NCBI GenBank assembly: GCA_947561585.1
Contig: CANNZV010002576.1
Coordinates: 28,488-92,487 of the forward strand
Length of the DNA: 64,000 nucleotides
Direction of reading: 5' to 3'
Origin: Caprella mutica
Taxonomy: Eukaryota; Arthropoda; Malacostraca; Amphipoda; Caprellidae
Position numbers and translations under genes: made by a program. This document shows, piece by piece, positions 26,501 to 41,500 of this stretch. Under the pieces are notes generated by a model. That model worked only from the letters and a program-made list of their open reading frames with translations. It was not told the DNA's origin and did not search any database. Numbering within the stretch: position 1 is the stretch's first letter; the number at the start of each line of letters is the position of its first letter.

Positions 26501-29500
26501 GTCACTGGTTCAGATCAAGAAATTGATGTAACAACAATTGAACCAGAAATTGATACCACGGATGCAACTGGTGAAGTTGGTACTCCTCTGGTCACAAAAG
26601 ACGATAAGGTCACAGGTTCAGATCAAGAAATTGATGCAACAACAGTTGAACCAGAAATTGATACCACGGATGCAACTGGTGAAGTTGGTACTCCTCTGGT
26701 CACAAAAGACGATAAGGTCACTGGTTCAGATCAAGAAATTGATGTAACAACAATTGAACCAGAAATTGATACCACGGATGCAACTGGTGAAGTTGGTAAT
26801 CCTCTGGTCACAAAAGACGATGAGGTCACTGGTTCAGATCAAGAAATTGACGCAACAACAGTTGAACCAGAAATTGATACCACGGATGCAACTGGTGAAG
26901 TTGGTACTCCTCTTGTCACAAAAGACGATAAGGTCACAGGTTCAGATCAAGAAATTGATGCAACAACAGTTGAACCAGAAATCGATACCACGGATGCAAC
27001 TGGTGAAGTTGGTACTCCTCTGGTCACAAAAGACGATAAGGTCACTGTTTCAGATCAAGGAATTGATGTTACAACAATTGAACCAGAAATTGATACCACG
27101 GATGCAGCTGGTGAAGTTGTTACTCCTCTTGTCACAAAAGACGATAAGTTCACTGGTTCAGATCAAGAAATTGATGTAACAACAATTGAGCCAGAAATTA
27201 ACGAATTCACAACTATTTCTCCATCATCAACTGATCAAGAAAATGAAACGGGAACCCCTGTGGTGACAAAAGATGACAAGGATACAACAGTAGACCAAGA
27301 AACTGAATACAGTACTGTTAAGCCAGAATTCGATGAACAGACAACAGTTTCTGGTGCTATTGATGAAATTGAAGAGACCAGTGATCAATTTGAAGAAGTT
27401 ACATCTAAGACAACAGATATTGAAGAAATAGAAGGAACTCAAGATACAACAGCTAGCCCAGATAGTGAATTTGAATCGACACCACCTGGATCAGAAGTTG
27501 AAGTAGCAACTGAAAAAGATGTTGAAATCACAGCAACCGACCAAGATCTTTCAACCGTTAAGCCAGAAATAATCGAAGAAAAAACTGAATCAACTGTAAC
27601 AGCTGATAGAACGACCACTAGCTCAATAGATCAAGATATCGATATGACGACTATTGAAAGTGATATTGACATTGAAACAGAAAGCCCTGATAAGGAACCT
27701 GATGTTGATCAAGTTATTGATGTAACAACTACAGAGCCTGAATACGATGGAACTACAGTTGTCTCGAGTGTGGGTGAAGACTCTGATAGCCAAACTGAAA
27801 GTTCGACACTGGATATAGGTTCAGATATTACAACCGATCGTCCTGAAATTGAGGAAGAAATTTCTGGTGTTACAATGATTACAGACGTATTGTCTGAAAC
27901 TGATACCGAAAATACTACAGATTCAAGAGGAACAACCATGTCTCCTTCAGAAGTAACTGATATCGACGATATGAAAAATGATACAATAACTGATGAATCT
28001 GAATCTACTTCACTTCCAAGCGTAGAAACATCAACAACTTCTACAGAAGAATTAACAACTGTTCAGCCCTTACCTGAATGTATAATTGAAGGCGTGACAT
28101 ACGAGAATAATTCACTAGTAGATCCTCCAAGCTCATGTGAAAGCAACTGCGTCTGCATTGATGGAAGTGTGCAATGTGAGACTGAAGTTTGTCTCAACCC
28201 ACCACCTAGTGCCCTAGACTGCCAATCCGTATTGCGTTCGGATAAATGCTGCCCATCTTATGATTGTCGTGAGTAAATTGGAATTATGGTTATATTTGAA
28301 CATATTAAACAAAATAATTCAATTTAAATATCTTAATGATTTCCAAACTCTATTTCAGCCTTACCTGACCCAGAATTGCAGGGATGTGAATCAAATGGAA
28401 CAATTTACGATCATGGAGAATTTGTACCTAGTGAAAATATTTGTTTAGACTGTTATTGCTTGAAAGGGAAAATTGTCTGTGCTGAAATTGACTGCCCAAT
28501 GCCAGGAGAAAACTGTGTACCAGCGATTATCGATGAACTCAACTGTTGTCCTGTTCGATACACTTGTGGTAAGTAAAAATATGATTTAAAATAAGAAAAT
28601 GTTTAACAGTTTTGTTATTATTTTCTATTAAATTCCCTAACTCTAACCATTAAATTATAAGTAAAATTTTAATTATACAGGAATTGGAAAACCAGACACG
28701 AGCATCACTGTGAAAGATGATTCAGAATTTATCGATAATTCTACAACTGTCGTAGGAGATACTACAGAGCAACAAGACATAGCGACTGTTACTCCAGAAG
28801 ATTCTCAACCTGATGTAAGCACACAATCTCCAGAAATGGAAGCAGCAACCACAGATATTTCTGAGCTTTCAGAAGAAGCAACAGCAGTTCCTGAAGACTC
28901 TACTCAGTTACCAGAAGATGAATTTGAAACCACAGACTCTTCGGTACCTTCAAAAGAACCAACAGTTACCGGTGACTCCGAGCAGTCAACGGAAAAAGAA
29001 TTCGCAACTACAGACTCTACAGTACCTTCAGAAGAATCAACAATAATTCCTGAGTTGGCAGTTAGTCAAGAAACTGGTGAAAAGGTAACGCAATCTCCCG
29101 ATGAAGTAGAGATGACAACGCTAGCAACAGACGCTGCTGCTGAAATAACAACACTTGCAACAGATGATGAAGTTAAAATGACAACTCTTGCAACAGACGA
29201 TGTTGCTAAAATGACAACAATTGCAACAGACGTTGCTGCTAAAATGACAACTCTTGCAACAGACGTTGCTGATAAAATGACAACGCTTGCAACAGACGCT
29301 GAAGTTGAAATGACAACACTTGCAACAGATGATGAAATTGAAATGACAACATTAGCTTCATTGGATAATTTTGAATGCGTTAAAAATGGAGTAGTTTATG
29401 GAAACAGTTCAGAAGTTGTTACTTCAGAATGTGAGGACTCATGTATTTGCATTGAAGGAAAAATAAATTGCGAAGTCGTTGCCTGTCCACCTGCACCCCC

Positions 29501-32500
29501 AGCTTTCTTCCGTTGTGAGACCATAACTTCTCTAAATGGTGGCTGCTGTCCCACATATGAATGCCGTGAGTAATCTCTAACTATTAGAGTGTTAGATAAT
29601 TTAGATCATACTAAATATTCATTTTTAAATTTAACCCATTAATAATCGTTCATAATTTCTTTTTGCAGCTTCACCTTCTGAAGAGACTACAGAAGCAATA
29701 AGCTGTGAGGTAAATGGTACAATTTATTCTCATGGAGAGTTCATTGAAAGTGAAACAATTTGTTCAGATTGTTATTGTCTACAAGGAAAAGTGGTATGTG
29801 CTGAGATTGATTGTCCAGCTCCGAATGAAAACTGTGTGCCAGTTGCAATTGAAGAACAAAATTGTTGCCCAACAAGATATTCATGCAGTGAGTTTAATAT
29901 ATGCATATCAAATTTCTATATTGATTTGAATCAATCAAACAATAAGCTAAAATTCTAAATCTATTTATCTCTATTTTTACAGTAAATGAACCAGTTGATA
30001 CTATAACAACAAGAAAAGAAACAGAAACTCCTAGAGACGAAGTTACTACTCAAGATGAAACAACTACATCAACTCAGGATGAAACAACCGCATTACCTCA
30101 GGATGAAGAAACTATATTACCTCAGGAAGAAGTAACTACATCACTTCAGGATGAAGCAACAGCATCACCTCAGGATGAGGTAACTGAAACCTCTCATGAT
30201 GAAGCAACTGAATTACCTCAGGATGAAGTAACTACATCATCTCAGGATGAAGTAACTACATCATCTCAGGATGAAGTAACTACATCATCTCAGGATGAAG
30301 TAACTGCATCACCTCATGATGAAGTAACTACATCATCTCAGGATGAATTAACTACATCGCCTCAGGATGAAGTAACTACATCACCTGAAGACGAACCAAC
30401 TGTATCACCTCAGGATGAAGTAACTACATCACCTCAGGATGGAGCAACTGTAGCAGACACTCAATCTGGCGAAACTACGACATCCTCAGATGATGATACG
30501 GTTGTAGAATTTACAACAGTTAAAGCAGATGAAATTGATGAATCTACGTTAGTTTCAGCAGAAGTAATTCCTTCTGATACTACAACTGAATCTGAAAAAG
30601 ATGAAGATAGTATGACACCTGTTACTGAATCTGAGGTTGAATTAACTTCAGAAACCACTGAACTACCACTTACTGGATTTGTTGGTGATTCTACGTATTC
30701 TCCCGTTGAAGAGAAAGAACCAGAATTTACAACATTTTCTCCCGCACTAACTACAGAATGTATGAAAGATGGAGAATTATATGAAGATGGAGCTGAAGTT
30801 AAACCTTCGGAATGTGATGAATCATGCATATGTAATAATGGTACAGTGCAATGCGAAAAACAGGCCTGTCCACCAGCACCCCCTGCTTTCTTGAGATGTT
30901 CTCAAGTTAACCAGAACAATCAATGCTGTCCTCTATACGACTGTCGTGAGTACTGAGTAGTCAAAGAATATCCTATAGTCAAACCATGAATTTTAATCTA
31001 TAATATACTAGAAATTGAGTGTAAATGGTAAATATTTTCATTCACGCGTTTTCCACAATTTCAGCTATTCCAACGGGAGAAACTACCGAATCAGGTACAT
31101 GTGAGCGTAATGGAACAATTTTCGTTGACGGAGAATACGTTCCTAGTGATAGTATTTGCCAAGATTGCTATTGTTTGGGTGGAGAGGTTGTCTGTGCCAC
31201 AATTGATTGTCCAACACCAGGAGAGAACTGTGTCCCTGTGGCTATCGAAGAGGATAACTGCTGTCCTTCCAGATATTCCTGTGGTATGTATAATTGTATA
31301 AAGTATATGCTACCGTTAGATAATTTGATACTATCCAAGATATTATAGCAGATTTTTTTTCTAATTAATTTTCTTTCTTAATATTAGCTGAAGTCAGTCC
31401 ACCTGGTATTTTCACTCTAAAAGAAGAGAGTAAAACACCAGAAGATGACATTACTACAATCCTTCCTGGTATGACACCTCCTTCAAACATAGATGAAGTA
31501 GATGAAGCAATAACCACTGAAGAAAAAGGAACCACTGTTCAACCTGATTCAGACATAGACGATTCTACCATCACTGAAGAAGAGGGAACCACTGTTCAAC
31601 CTGATTCAGACACAGACGATTCTACCACCACTGAAGAAGAGGGAGCTACTGTTCAACCTGATTCAGAAACAGACGATTCTACAACCACTGAAGAAGAGGG
31701 AACTACTGTTCAACCTGATTCAGACACAGACGATTCTACCACCACTGATGTAAAAGGAACTACTGTTCAACCTGATTCAGACACAGACGATTCTACCACC
31801 ATTGAAGAAAAGGGTACTACTGTTCAACCTGATTCTGAAACAGACGATTCTACCACCATTGAAGGAAAGGGAACTACTGTTCAACCTGATTCAGAGACAG
31901 ACGATTCTACCACCACTGATGTAAAAGGAACTACTGTTCAACCTGATTCAGACAAAGACGCTTCAGCAACAACATACTCCTCAATTGATGAAGAAGTTGA
32001 AGAAACTACCGTCATGGTCGAAGAACCAGTGGAGGTTGAGTCAACAACTATTGCTGCTTTGGACAATGGTGAATGTTTAAGAAATGGAGTAGTATATGAA
32101 AATGGTTCACAGGTTCAGGTATCCAAATGTGAAGAATCTTGTGTATGTGTGGATGGCTCTGTTAAATGTGAAAAACAAGCTTGCCCTCCTCCACCTCCAC
32201 AATTCCTACGATGCTCTGCAATTGACATGGAGGAACAATGCTGTCCACTGTATTCCTGTCGTAAGTATTTCATTTATATATCTTCATTTTAAGTGAAAAA
32301 GTATCTCTTTGATACAATATACTAAAGAAAATAAACTAACATACCTATATTAAATATTCCAGCATCAACTTTAGAAACCACAGTTGGAACGAGCATGTGT
32401 GAGCGAAATGGAACTTATTTCCCACAAGGAGATCATGTCCCAAGTGAGAATATCTGTACAGACTGTTATTGTTTGGATGGAGAGGTTGTATGCGCCAACA

Positions 32501-35500
32501 TAGACTGCCCAGCACCTGGAAATAACTGTGTGCCAGCTGCTATCGAAGAAAATAACTGTTGTCCAACTAGATATTCATGCAGTAAGTAATATCGTTATCG
32601 AATTTCTCAAAAATAATCAAAATACATATACTTCTGTATTTCTAATATTCGATATTTTCTTAACAGCTGATGAAGTTAATGAGAAACCATTCACCGTTGA
32701 TGATATAAGAATGACCTCAGAAGATGCCGATGGTATGGAAGAAAAGTCAACCGTATCTGATGCTCCTACTACAGACGATTCCAGTACAGATGAATCAGTT
32801 ACTTTTGATGAAACCACTCCCAGTCCTTCTATTTCTTCACCTGATGATACAACTTCATCTGATGCTGAAGCAACAACTGCTGCCTCTTCATCTGATGCCG
32901 GCGAAATAACTCTTGCCTCTTCTGATGTTGATGCAACTACTCCTGCATCTTCTGATGCTGGCGAAACAACTCTTGCCTCTTCTGATTCTGGTGAAACAAC
33001 TCTTGGCTCTTCTGATGCTGATGCAACAACTCCTGCCTCTTCTGATGCTGGCGAAACAACTTCCGCATCTTCTGATGCTAGCAAAACAACCCTTGCCTCT
33101 TCTGATGCTGAAGCAACAACCGCTGCTTTTTCATCTGATGCTGATGAAACAACTCCCTCTGGCACTTCTTCTGATGCTGATGAAACCACTTCTTCTGGTG
33201 CTGAAGAAACAACTTCAGCCACTTCATCTGACACTGATGGAACAACTACCAGGCCTTCTGTCATTTCAACTGATGCCGATGAAACCACTATACAACCAGT
33301 TGTCGATGAAACAGCAACTGAAACCTCTGTTCCAGAGGATTTAGGCACTGGAGTAACATCTTCTACTGGAGAAGAAGATCTGGAAGTCACTACTGTATCA
33401 GATCTTCAAGATGGAGAATGCAAAAGATTCGGAGAAATATACCAAGATGGAGCTGATGTTGTTACATCAGATTGTGAAGAATCTTGTAAATGTGAAAATG
33501 GTACGGTGAAATGTGAGAAACTATCTTGTCCACCAGCACCACCTGCAGTTTTCAGATGTCTATCTGTTGAAGCTGTAGATAACTGTTGTCCAACTTTCGA
33601 TTGTGGTAAGTACATAAAATGATCAGGAAACTACGAGATAAATAAAATTTAATTATTATTAACATAGTTTGTTTATCTTAACAGAAGGACTCAATTCAAC
33701 TGATGCTGAGAGCTGTTTTGTAAACGGTACCAGTTACATGCACGGAGATTTCATTCCTTCGGATAATATCTGTTCAGACTGTTATTGCTTGAATGGAAGT
33801 TCAGTTTGTGCTGAAATAGATTGTCCTGTTCCCGGAGAAAACTGCGTACCAGCAGCTATCGAAGAGTTCAACTGCTGTCCAACCAGATATTCTTGTAGTA
33901 AGTGATACAAATATTGAATACCTAATATGATTCTAAATCTACTTATTAAATTTCGGTTATTGATACTGTATTACATACCTAATGAATATTTTGATAAAAG
34001 TACTTTTGGGCTTAAAATCATATACTTTGAAATATGATTGACGGACTAATTTATATATTATATAGTACACTATTATTTATTGATATATGCATTAAAATAT
34101 CTTCTTTTTGATTTGAACATTCCATGTATTCACATACTTAATCAATTAATTTTTAATCAATCCTTATAGCTGAAGAGCTCCAAGGTAAACCATTCACAGT
34201 TGATGACATCCGAATGACGTCCGATACAGATGGTGCAGAGGAAAAGACAACTGTGACAGATATGCCAAATACTGGCGATGACACAACAGATGAAATAACA
34301 TTTAGTTCAATTATCACTTCATCTGATGAAACAACTGCTTCTGACACTTCACTTGATGCTGATGAAACAACTCCATCCACTTCATCTGAGGCTGATGAAA
34401 CAACTCCTTCTGCTACTTCATCTGATGCTGATGGAACAACTCCTTCTGCCACCTCATTTGATGCTGATGAAACAACTCCATCCACTTCATCTGATGATGA
34501 TGAAACAACTCTTTCTACTACTTCATTTGATGCTGATAAAACAACTCCATCCACTTCATCTGATGCTGATGAAACAACTCCTTCAGCCACTTTCTCAGAT
34601 GCTGATGGAACAACAACTTCTGCCTCTTCCTCTGATGAAACAACTTCAGTCGCTTCCTCAGCTGCTGATGAAACAACTCCTTCTGTTATTTCACCTGATG
34701 CTGATGAAACCACTTCCAGTGCTTCTGTCACTTCATCTGACACTGATGAAACAACTTCAGCCACATCATCTGATGCTGATGGAACAACTACCAGGCCTTC
34801 TGTCATTTCAACTGATGCCGATGAAACTACTATACAACCAGTTGTCGATGAAATAGAAACTGAAACCTCTGTTCCAGAGCTAGGCACTGGAGTAACCTCT
34901 TCTCCTACTGGAGAAGGAGATCTGGAAGTCACTACTGTATCAGATCTTCAAGATGGAGAATGCAAAAGATTCGGAGAAATATACCAAGATGGAGCTGATG
35001 TTGTTACATCAGATTGTGAAGAATCTTGTAAATGTGAAAATGGTATGGTGAAATGTGAGAAACTATCTTGTCCACCAGCACCACCTGCTATTATGAGATG
35101 TTCAACAGTCGACATAAGCTATCAATGTTGTCCACTATACAATTGTGGTAAGTGTGAACGAAAATATATAAAAAAACTCTTTTTATTCGATTACATAGTA
35201 AAATTTACAAAACTTAACAACACACACTTTTCTTTTTTACAGAAGAAGTTATCTCAGTTGATGCAGAGAGCTGTGTTGTAAACGGTACCAGTTATATGCA
35301 CGGAGACTTCATTCCTTCTGATAATATCTGTTCAGACTGTTATTGCTTGAATGGAAGTTCAGTTTGTGCTGAAATAGATTGTCCTGTTCCCGGAGAAAAC
35401 TGCGTACCAGCAGCTATCGAAGAGTTCAACTGCTGTCCAACCAGATATTCTTGTAGTAAGTTCCTAGTTCAATTTATTTGCACTGATGATTCTTCAAATA

Positions 35501-38500
35501 TATTGAGCTAATTTTCATGTGAATTTTTTATCACAGGTGATGCGTCAGATCCGGAATCTGAAATCTTTAGTACAAAGGATGATTTATCTACAAGAATTAC
35601 TGGAGGTGAACCTGAATTACCTTCGACTGAATCCACAACACCCTCTACTGTTATTGATGAAAGTCTTGCCACTACTTTGACATCAGATGATGAAAAGGTA
35701 ACCACGGTTGCACCAGAATCTGATAAGCCTGAAATTCAAGATATGAGCACTGAAAGTCCTCTCAGTGGAGCAACTGATCAAGAAACTGGTGTAGAAATCA
35801 CAACACAGTTGACCGATGTCGAAACCGAAGTTACTACTGCCTCTTCTACTATCTGCATTAAGGATGGAGTATATTATGAATCTGGAGAAAATGTTCCTGC
35901 AGGTGAATGCCAAGACAGTTGTGTATGTGAAGAAGGAAAAGTTCACTGCAAAACTCAATCTTGTCCCCCCATCCCACCAGCATTTTTGAAATGTGCTCGT
36001 GTTGAAGAATCAAAATCTTGTTGCCCTACATACAATTGTCGTAAGTGAATTATATTTAAACTAATTTGTTTTCTAGATCATACTACATGCCTATTAACAG
36101 TAGATTTATTTTTTATATTATAAATCATTATTCTATTCCAGCAAATGATACACTCACTGACAAATCTTGCATGCACAATGGACTTGAAATTGCTGATGGA
36201 GAAGATATTCCAAGTCCCGATATTTGCACAGCCTGTTTCTGTATCAACGGAGAGAAAATCTGCGCTACTCTTGATTGTGAAGCTCCTGGTCCAAGATGCT
36301 CACCGTTGACAAATACAACACAAAAATGCTGCCCCGACTTTTATGATTGCAGTAAGTTATTCTAATCACAATCATTCATACATACATTGCTAATTAAAGT
36401 TAGTTACTAATCGTCTCCATTACTTTATTCATAACTTTTCTCGATTTTTTTTAGTCGGAGAAAGTGAACTTGAAGAATCTACAACTCTTCAAACTTCATT
36501 TGATGACACCATTACTGAGATTCCTGTAGTTGAAGGAGCTTGCTTAGTAGATGGTGCAATATACGAGAATGGAACTGACGTTCCTCCTCCAAATAAATGC
36601 ATAGATAGATGTATTTGCAATGAAGGTGAAGTTTTGTGCGTCACACCAACTTGTACGAGAGAAAAGCCACCTGCATTCCAAAGATGCGAAGAAGTCTATG
36701 ATCCAAACCAATGCTGTCCAACTTATAAATGTGGTGAGTTGTAGATTCCATGCCATTATATTGAAATAATTACGTATATTAATGAATATTCTCTGAAAAT
36801 GTACTGACATCTTCAGATAATGCAACAACAGTCGAAGATGGTGGATGTGAATATGAAGGGCAGTTGTATAATCATGGCGATTACATCAATAGCACTGACA
36901 TCTGTACAGATTGCTTCTGTGTCTCTGGAAATCCAATTTGTGCTGTCATTGAATGTCAAACACCATCACCTAGATGTACTCCAGTAGAAGCCTCAGACAT
37001 TAGAGGATGCTGCCCATCTGCATTTGTTTGTCGTAAGTACTAATTCCAGTATAAATAATTCATCTGCTGTAATAATTATTATTTACGAAATACAACAATA
37101 ATGTCTACAATTGAAACTTTTATTGTTTCTATGTTACGTATAGTTGAGACTTTCATTATAGATAAAAAATTGTATCTCTATTTTCAGCTGGAGATTCAGA
37201 TATCGATTCAACTACTGTTACTCCAACATTAATAGAATCAGCAACTGAAGTATCTGTGGATTCTAGTCCTTCAGTAACTACCAAACCTGTAGACATGTCA
37301 ACAGTTACTGAGAGTACTGACGTAACAACTGATCTTCCCACTAAACCAGAAGTTACTGATATTGAAGATGGTACAACCGATCTACCTGGTACACCAGAAG
37401 TTACAGATGTTGATGAAGCCACAACCAATCTACCTGATACAACAGAAGTTACAGATGTTGATGATGGAACAACCGATCAACCTGGCACACCAGAAGTTAC
37501 AGATGTTGATGATGCTACAACCGATCAACCTGGCACATCTGAAGTTACAGATGTTGATGATATTACAACTGATCAACCTGACACACCAGAAGTTACAGAT
37601 GTTGATGATGCTACAACCGATCAACCTGGCACACCAGAAGTTACAGATGTTGATGATATTACTACCGATCAACCTGGCACACCAGAAGTTACAGATGTTG
37701 ATGATGCTACAACCGTTCAACCTGGCACACCAGAAGTTACAGATGTTGATGATGCTACAACCGATCAACCTGGCATACCAGAAGTTACAGATGTTGATGA
37801 TATTACAACCGATCAACCTGGTACACCAGAAGTTACAGATATTGAGGATATTACAACCGATCAACCTGGCACACCAGAAGTTACAGATGTTGATGATATT
37901 ACAACCGATCAACCTGGCACACCAGAAGTTACAGATATTGATGATATTACAACGGATCAACCTGGCACACCTGAAATTACAGATGTTGATGATGCTACAA
38001 CCGATCTACCTGATACACCCGAAGTTACAGATGTTGAAGTTACAACTGTTCTTCCGTCTGAACCCAAAGTCACTGATTCTGATAATACAACCGATCGTCC
38101 AGAATCTGTTGATGGTATGTCAGGAGTTACTGATATTGGAGTCGATACAACATCTACTCCAGGTACCTCTGATGATGTATCAATTGACGCAACCGAAAAA
38201 GATATTACTGGAGCCACCGAACTACCCGAAGTTTCTGCAACAACAATTTCTGCCTCTGACTTTACTGATGACTTGACAAGAGATACAGAAGATGGACCAG
38301 TATCTACGGATGAATCAACGGGTAAACCTCTTGAACAAGAGATTGTTCCTATAACTGGGGTTGAAACAGAAGGCAAAGAGGAAATAACAACAGAACTCCC
38401 AACACACGAAACTATTCCTTCGTTATCTCAAACTGAAGATAAGGATTCCACTCCTGAAAAAGAAGAACACTCTTCAACAGATGTAGAATCTACAGGAAGT

Positions 38501-41500
38501 GTTACCGAGACATACACGCCTATAGAAGGAATTGCAATGACTACTTCCCCGCCAAAGGAGGATAAAACCACTACTGATAGTAAGGCAACTGATTCAGTAA
38601 CTGACAAAACGCAAGTAGTTGAAAATACAACCGAATTAAGAGAAACAGGTTCAGATTTTGAGGGAACAACTGTTGCAACTAGTATAGACTCTGTTACAAG
38701 CGAAATGATCACAACAATTTCTGAAGAAACAGAAGCTGCAACAATGAGAAATACCGAACAAGTTGGAGAAGATCAAACAAGTGAACCAGATTTAACACAA
38801 GATACTGATGACAAAATAACAACTGCGAAACCAGCAGAATCTTCTACTTCAACGGAAGAACCAGAAACTGTAACAGAAATAAGACATACAGTAGATCTTG
38901 ATGAATCATCAATTACGGTTAGCCCAGACGGTTCTGCTCTTGATGACACAACAGTATCGTCTGTCGATGCCAAACAGAATGAAACAAAGACAAGTACAGA
39001 ATCAATTTCTTCTGAGACTGTCAGTGTAACTGATGAATCTATAATAATGGAGGGTGAAATTGAAGGTACATCAGCTCCAGAATCTATTAATGACGGTGAT
39101 TTAGAAGAACCATTGACGACCACATCAGAAGGTATCGTGCATGAAATGACTACTCATCCAAGTATTGCAATCGAGATGTCCAAGTTTACAACAGTCAGAG
39201 CCCCTCAAACTGATTCTGTAACAGATGGTTCATCTGGTGTAACTGATGAAGAAATTGATACCGATTATGCCACAACAATTGATCCAGATTTAACCAGTGA
39301 GGATGATAAGACATCCACGAAGCGTGTACCAGTAAGTAGTACAGGGGAAACTACTCAATCAACACCAATCGATTCGGATGATCGTTCAACAGTTACAAGC
39401 TTGCCACCAACAATTATTGAAGAAGAAAGTGATTCAGAGTCTACTAAATTACCTGAAATGGTAACTGACTCTTCCATTGTTACTAGCGATAAAGAAGAAA
39501 CCGTTGTTGAAGTTGACGACTCTGATAAATCTACAACAAAAACTGAAAGTGATCTTGAATCTTCAACGGTCAGTGCCATTGGCACTGAGATTTTGACCGA
39601 TGATGGTACTGAACAAGCTGTCACAATAGAATCTGTTAGCCATACAGTTGATCAAGGAGAATTAACAACTATATCGGATGGAGAAATTGTCAAAACCACT
39701 ACTACAGAACAACCATCATCAACTGCTACTATTGAAGATATTGATCTAACAAGAATCACTGATAATTTCGGAACAGATGATATGGATGATAAATCGGTTA
39801 CAACTGTGAGTACGGAAGATGTTGTTGACGAAGAAGCCACTACTGCAACTCCTGATTCTGACACGGTGAAGGATGAAACCGATTCAAAACACACAACAGT
39901 CAAAGATGCATCAGTAGATAGCGAGAAAGAAGGTGAAACTATGATAACAGATGTGATGGACACCGCTACTGTTAGTTCTAAGGACACAACAGATCTGCCA
40001 TTGACAGAAGCAGAAAGTAGTCCAACAGAAGGAAAAGATCAAATCACAAATATCGAAATGACAACAGACACTCCTGCAATCAGCTCATTACCAGAAGAAA
40101 TTACAACTAGCAGTTCTGGAGATCTCGGAGTAAAGTCGACTGAAAATGAATATGAAACAACAATTAGAGTTCCATCTGATAGTCTTGTAACCTCTACTGA
40201 TGGTAAGAATAAGACCACATCTTCGCATGGAGAGACATCCACTGAAAGTATTGAAGGCACAACAGCTTCTATCATAGCTGGTACAACTTCAAAACCTAAA
40301 GAAGAAACTACACCTTCAAGTGTGGATACATCTGTTAGTTCAGACACTACTTCTGAACCTGAAGAAAAGATAGATGAAACAACTTCCGCTAGTTCAGTCA
40401 GTACTTCAGACATGGACGAAGGAACAACATCCGCTAGTGAAGTCAGTACTTCAGACGTCGAAGGAACAACATCAGCTAGTGCAGTCACTACTTCAGACGT
40501 GGAAGGAACTTCTGCTAGTGTAGTCGGTACTTCTAGCACTGAAGATGAAACATCCATATCTAGTGTAGATGTCACAACAGGAAGCACTTTAGTTAATACT
40601 TCTGACTACACAACATCTGCAACTCCAACAACTGGTGATATTGGAGAGGTAAAAACTACCGAAGAGGACGCATCTAAGACAACCATGAATGAATTAGATT
40701 CAACTCAAGGAGTTAACGCATCAGATAGCAGTACTACTATGCCTGCAAAAGATATACCATCAACCACAACTGCCAAGGCTACCCCTCCCCCATATTTGTA
40801 CCAAACTCCACAGAATTCTTCAGGAATTACTGGATACACTTCCCCATCTCCCTTCCCAGCTTTCCCAGGTAGTGGAGACTCAACTCCATGGACACCAACT
40901 ACATCAACAGAGCTTGCTCTTGGACCAGGCGCTTGTATGTTTGATGGAAAAATTTACGTGTCTGCACAACAGATTCAGCGGGATGATCCTTGTGACTTCT
41001 GCTTCTGTTTCCGTGGTGACATCATTTGTCTACAACAATCTTGTCCACCACCAGTACCTGGCTGTTTCGAAGAACCTATTCCTGGTTTCTGTTGTCCAAG
41101 GTATGAATGTCCCGTCGTGAATCAATTAGTGAACATCACAACCACAACAACTCCTATTCCAACCTATCGGCCCATTGAACGAGCTGAGGAAATTATCATG
41201 TGCGAGATTGGCGAGAAGTTCTATCATGCTGGAGAAATTGTCGAAGATGCGTCAGGTCCATGCTTAGAATGCAGGTATGTTAATAAATCTTCATCAAATA
41301 GTCGTTCAAATTCTGTAACTAACTGATAGGATAAAAAGTAATGAAACCATTTTTTTATAATTTAGGTGCAGTCAGAATGGAATGATGGAATGTGATCCCA
41401 AAAACTGCCCCGCTTCTCCAATGATGGATAAGCTCTTCCCCAGCAGCAGTTTCAACAGTAGCCCTACAAAGGGTGGCCCGTCGAAGGGTGGCCAACCAGG

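Noticed and set aside
37362..38276. 304-codon plus frame rich in Leu/Gln/Met
   Set aside because: A shifted frame of the 48-bp coding repeat in Tnc exon 31.
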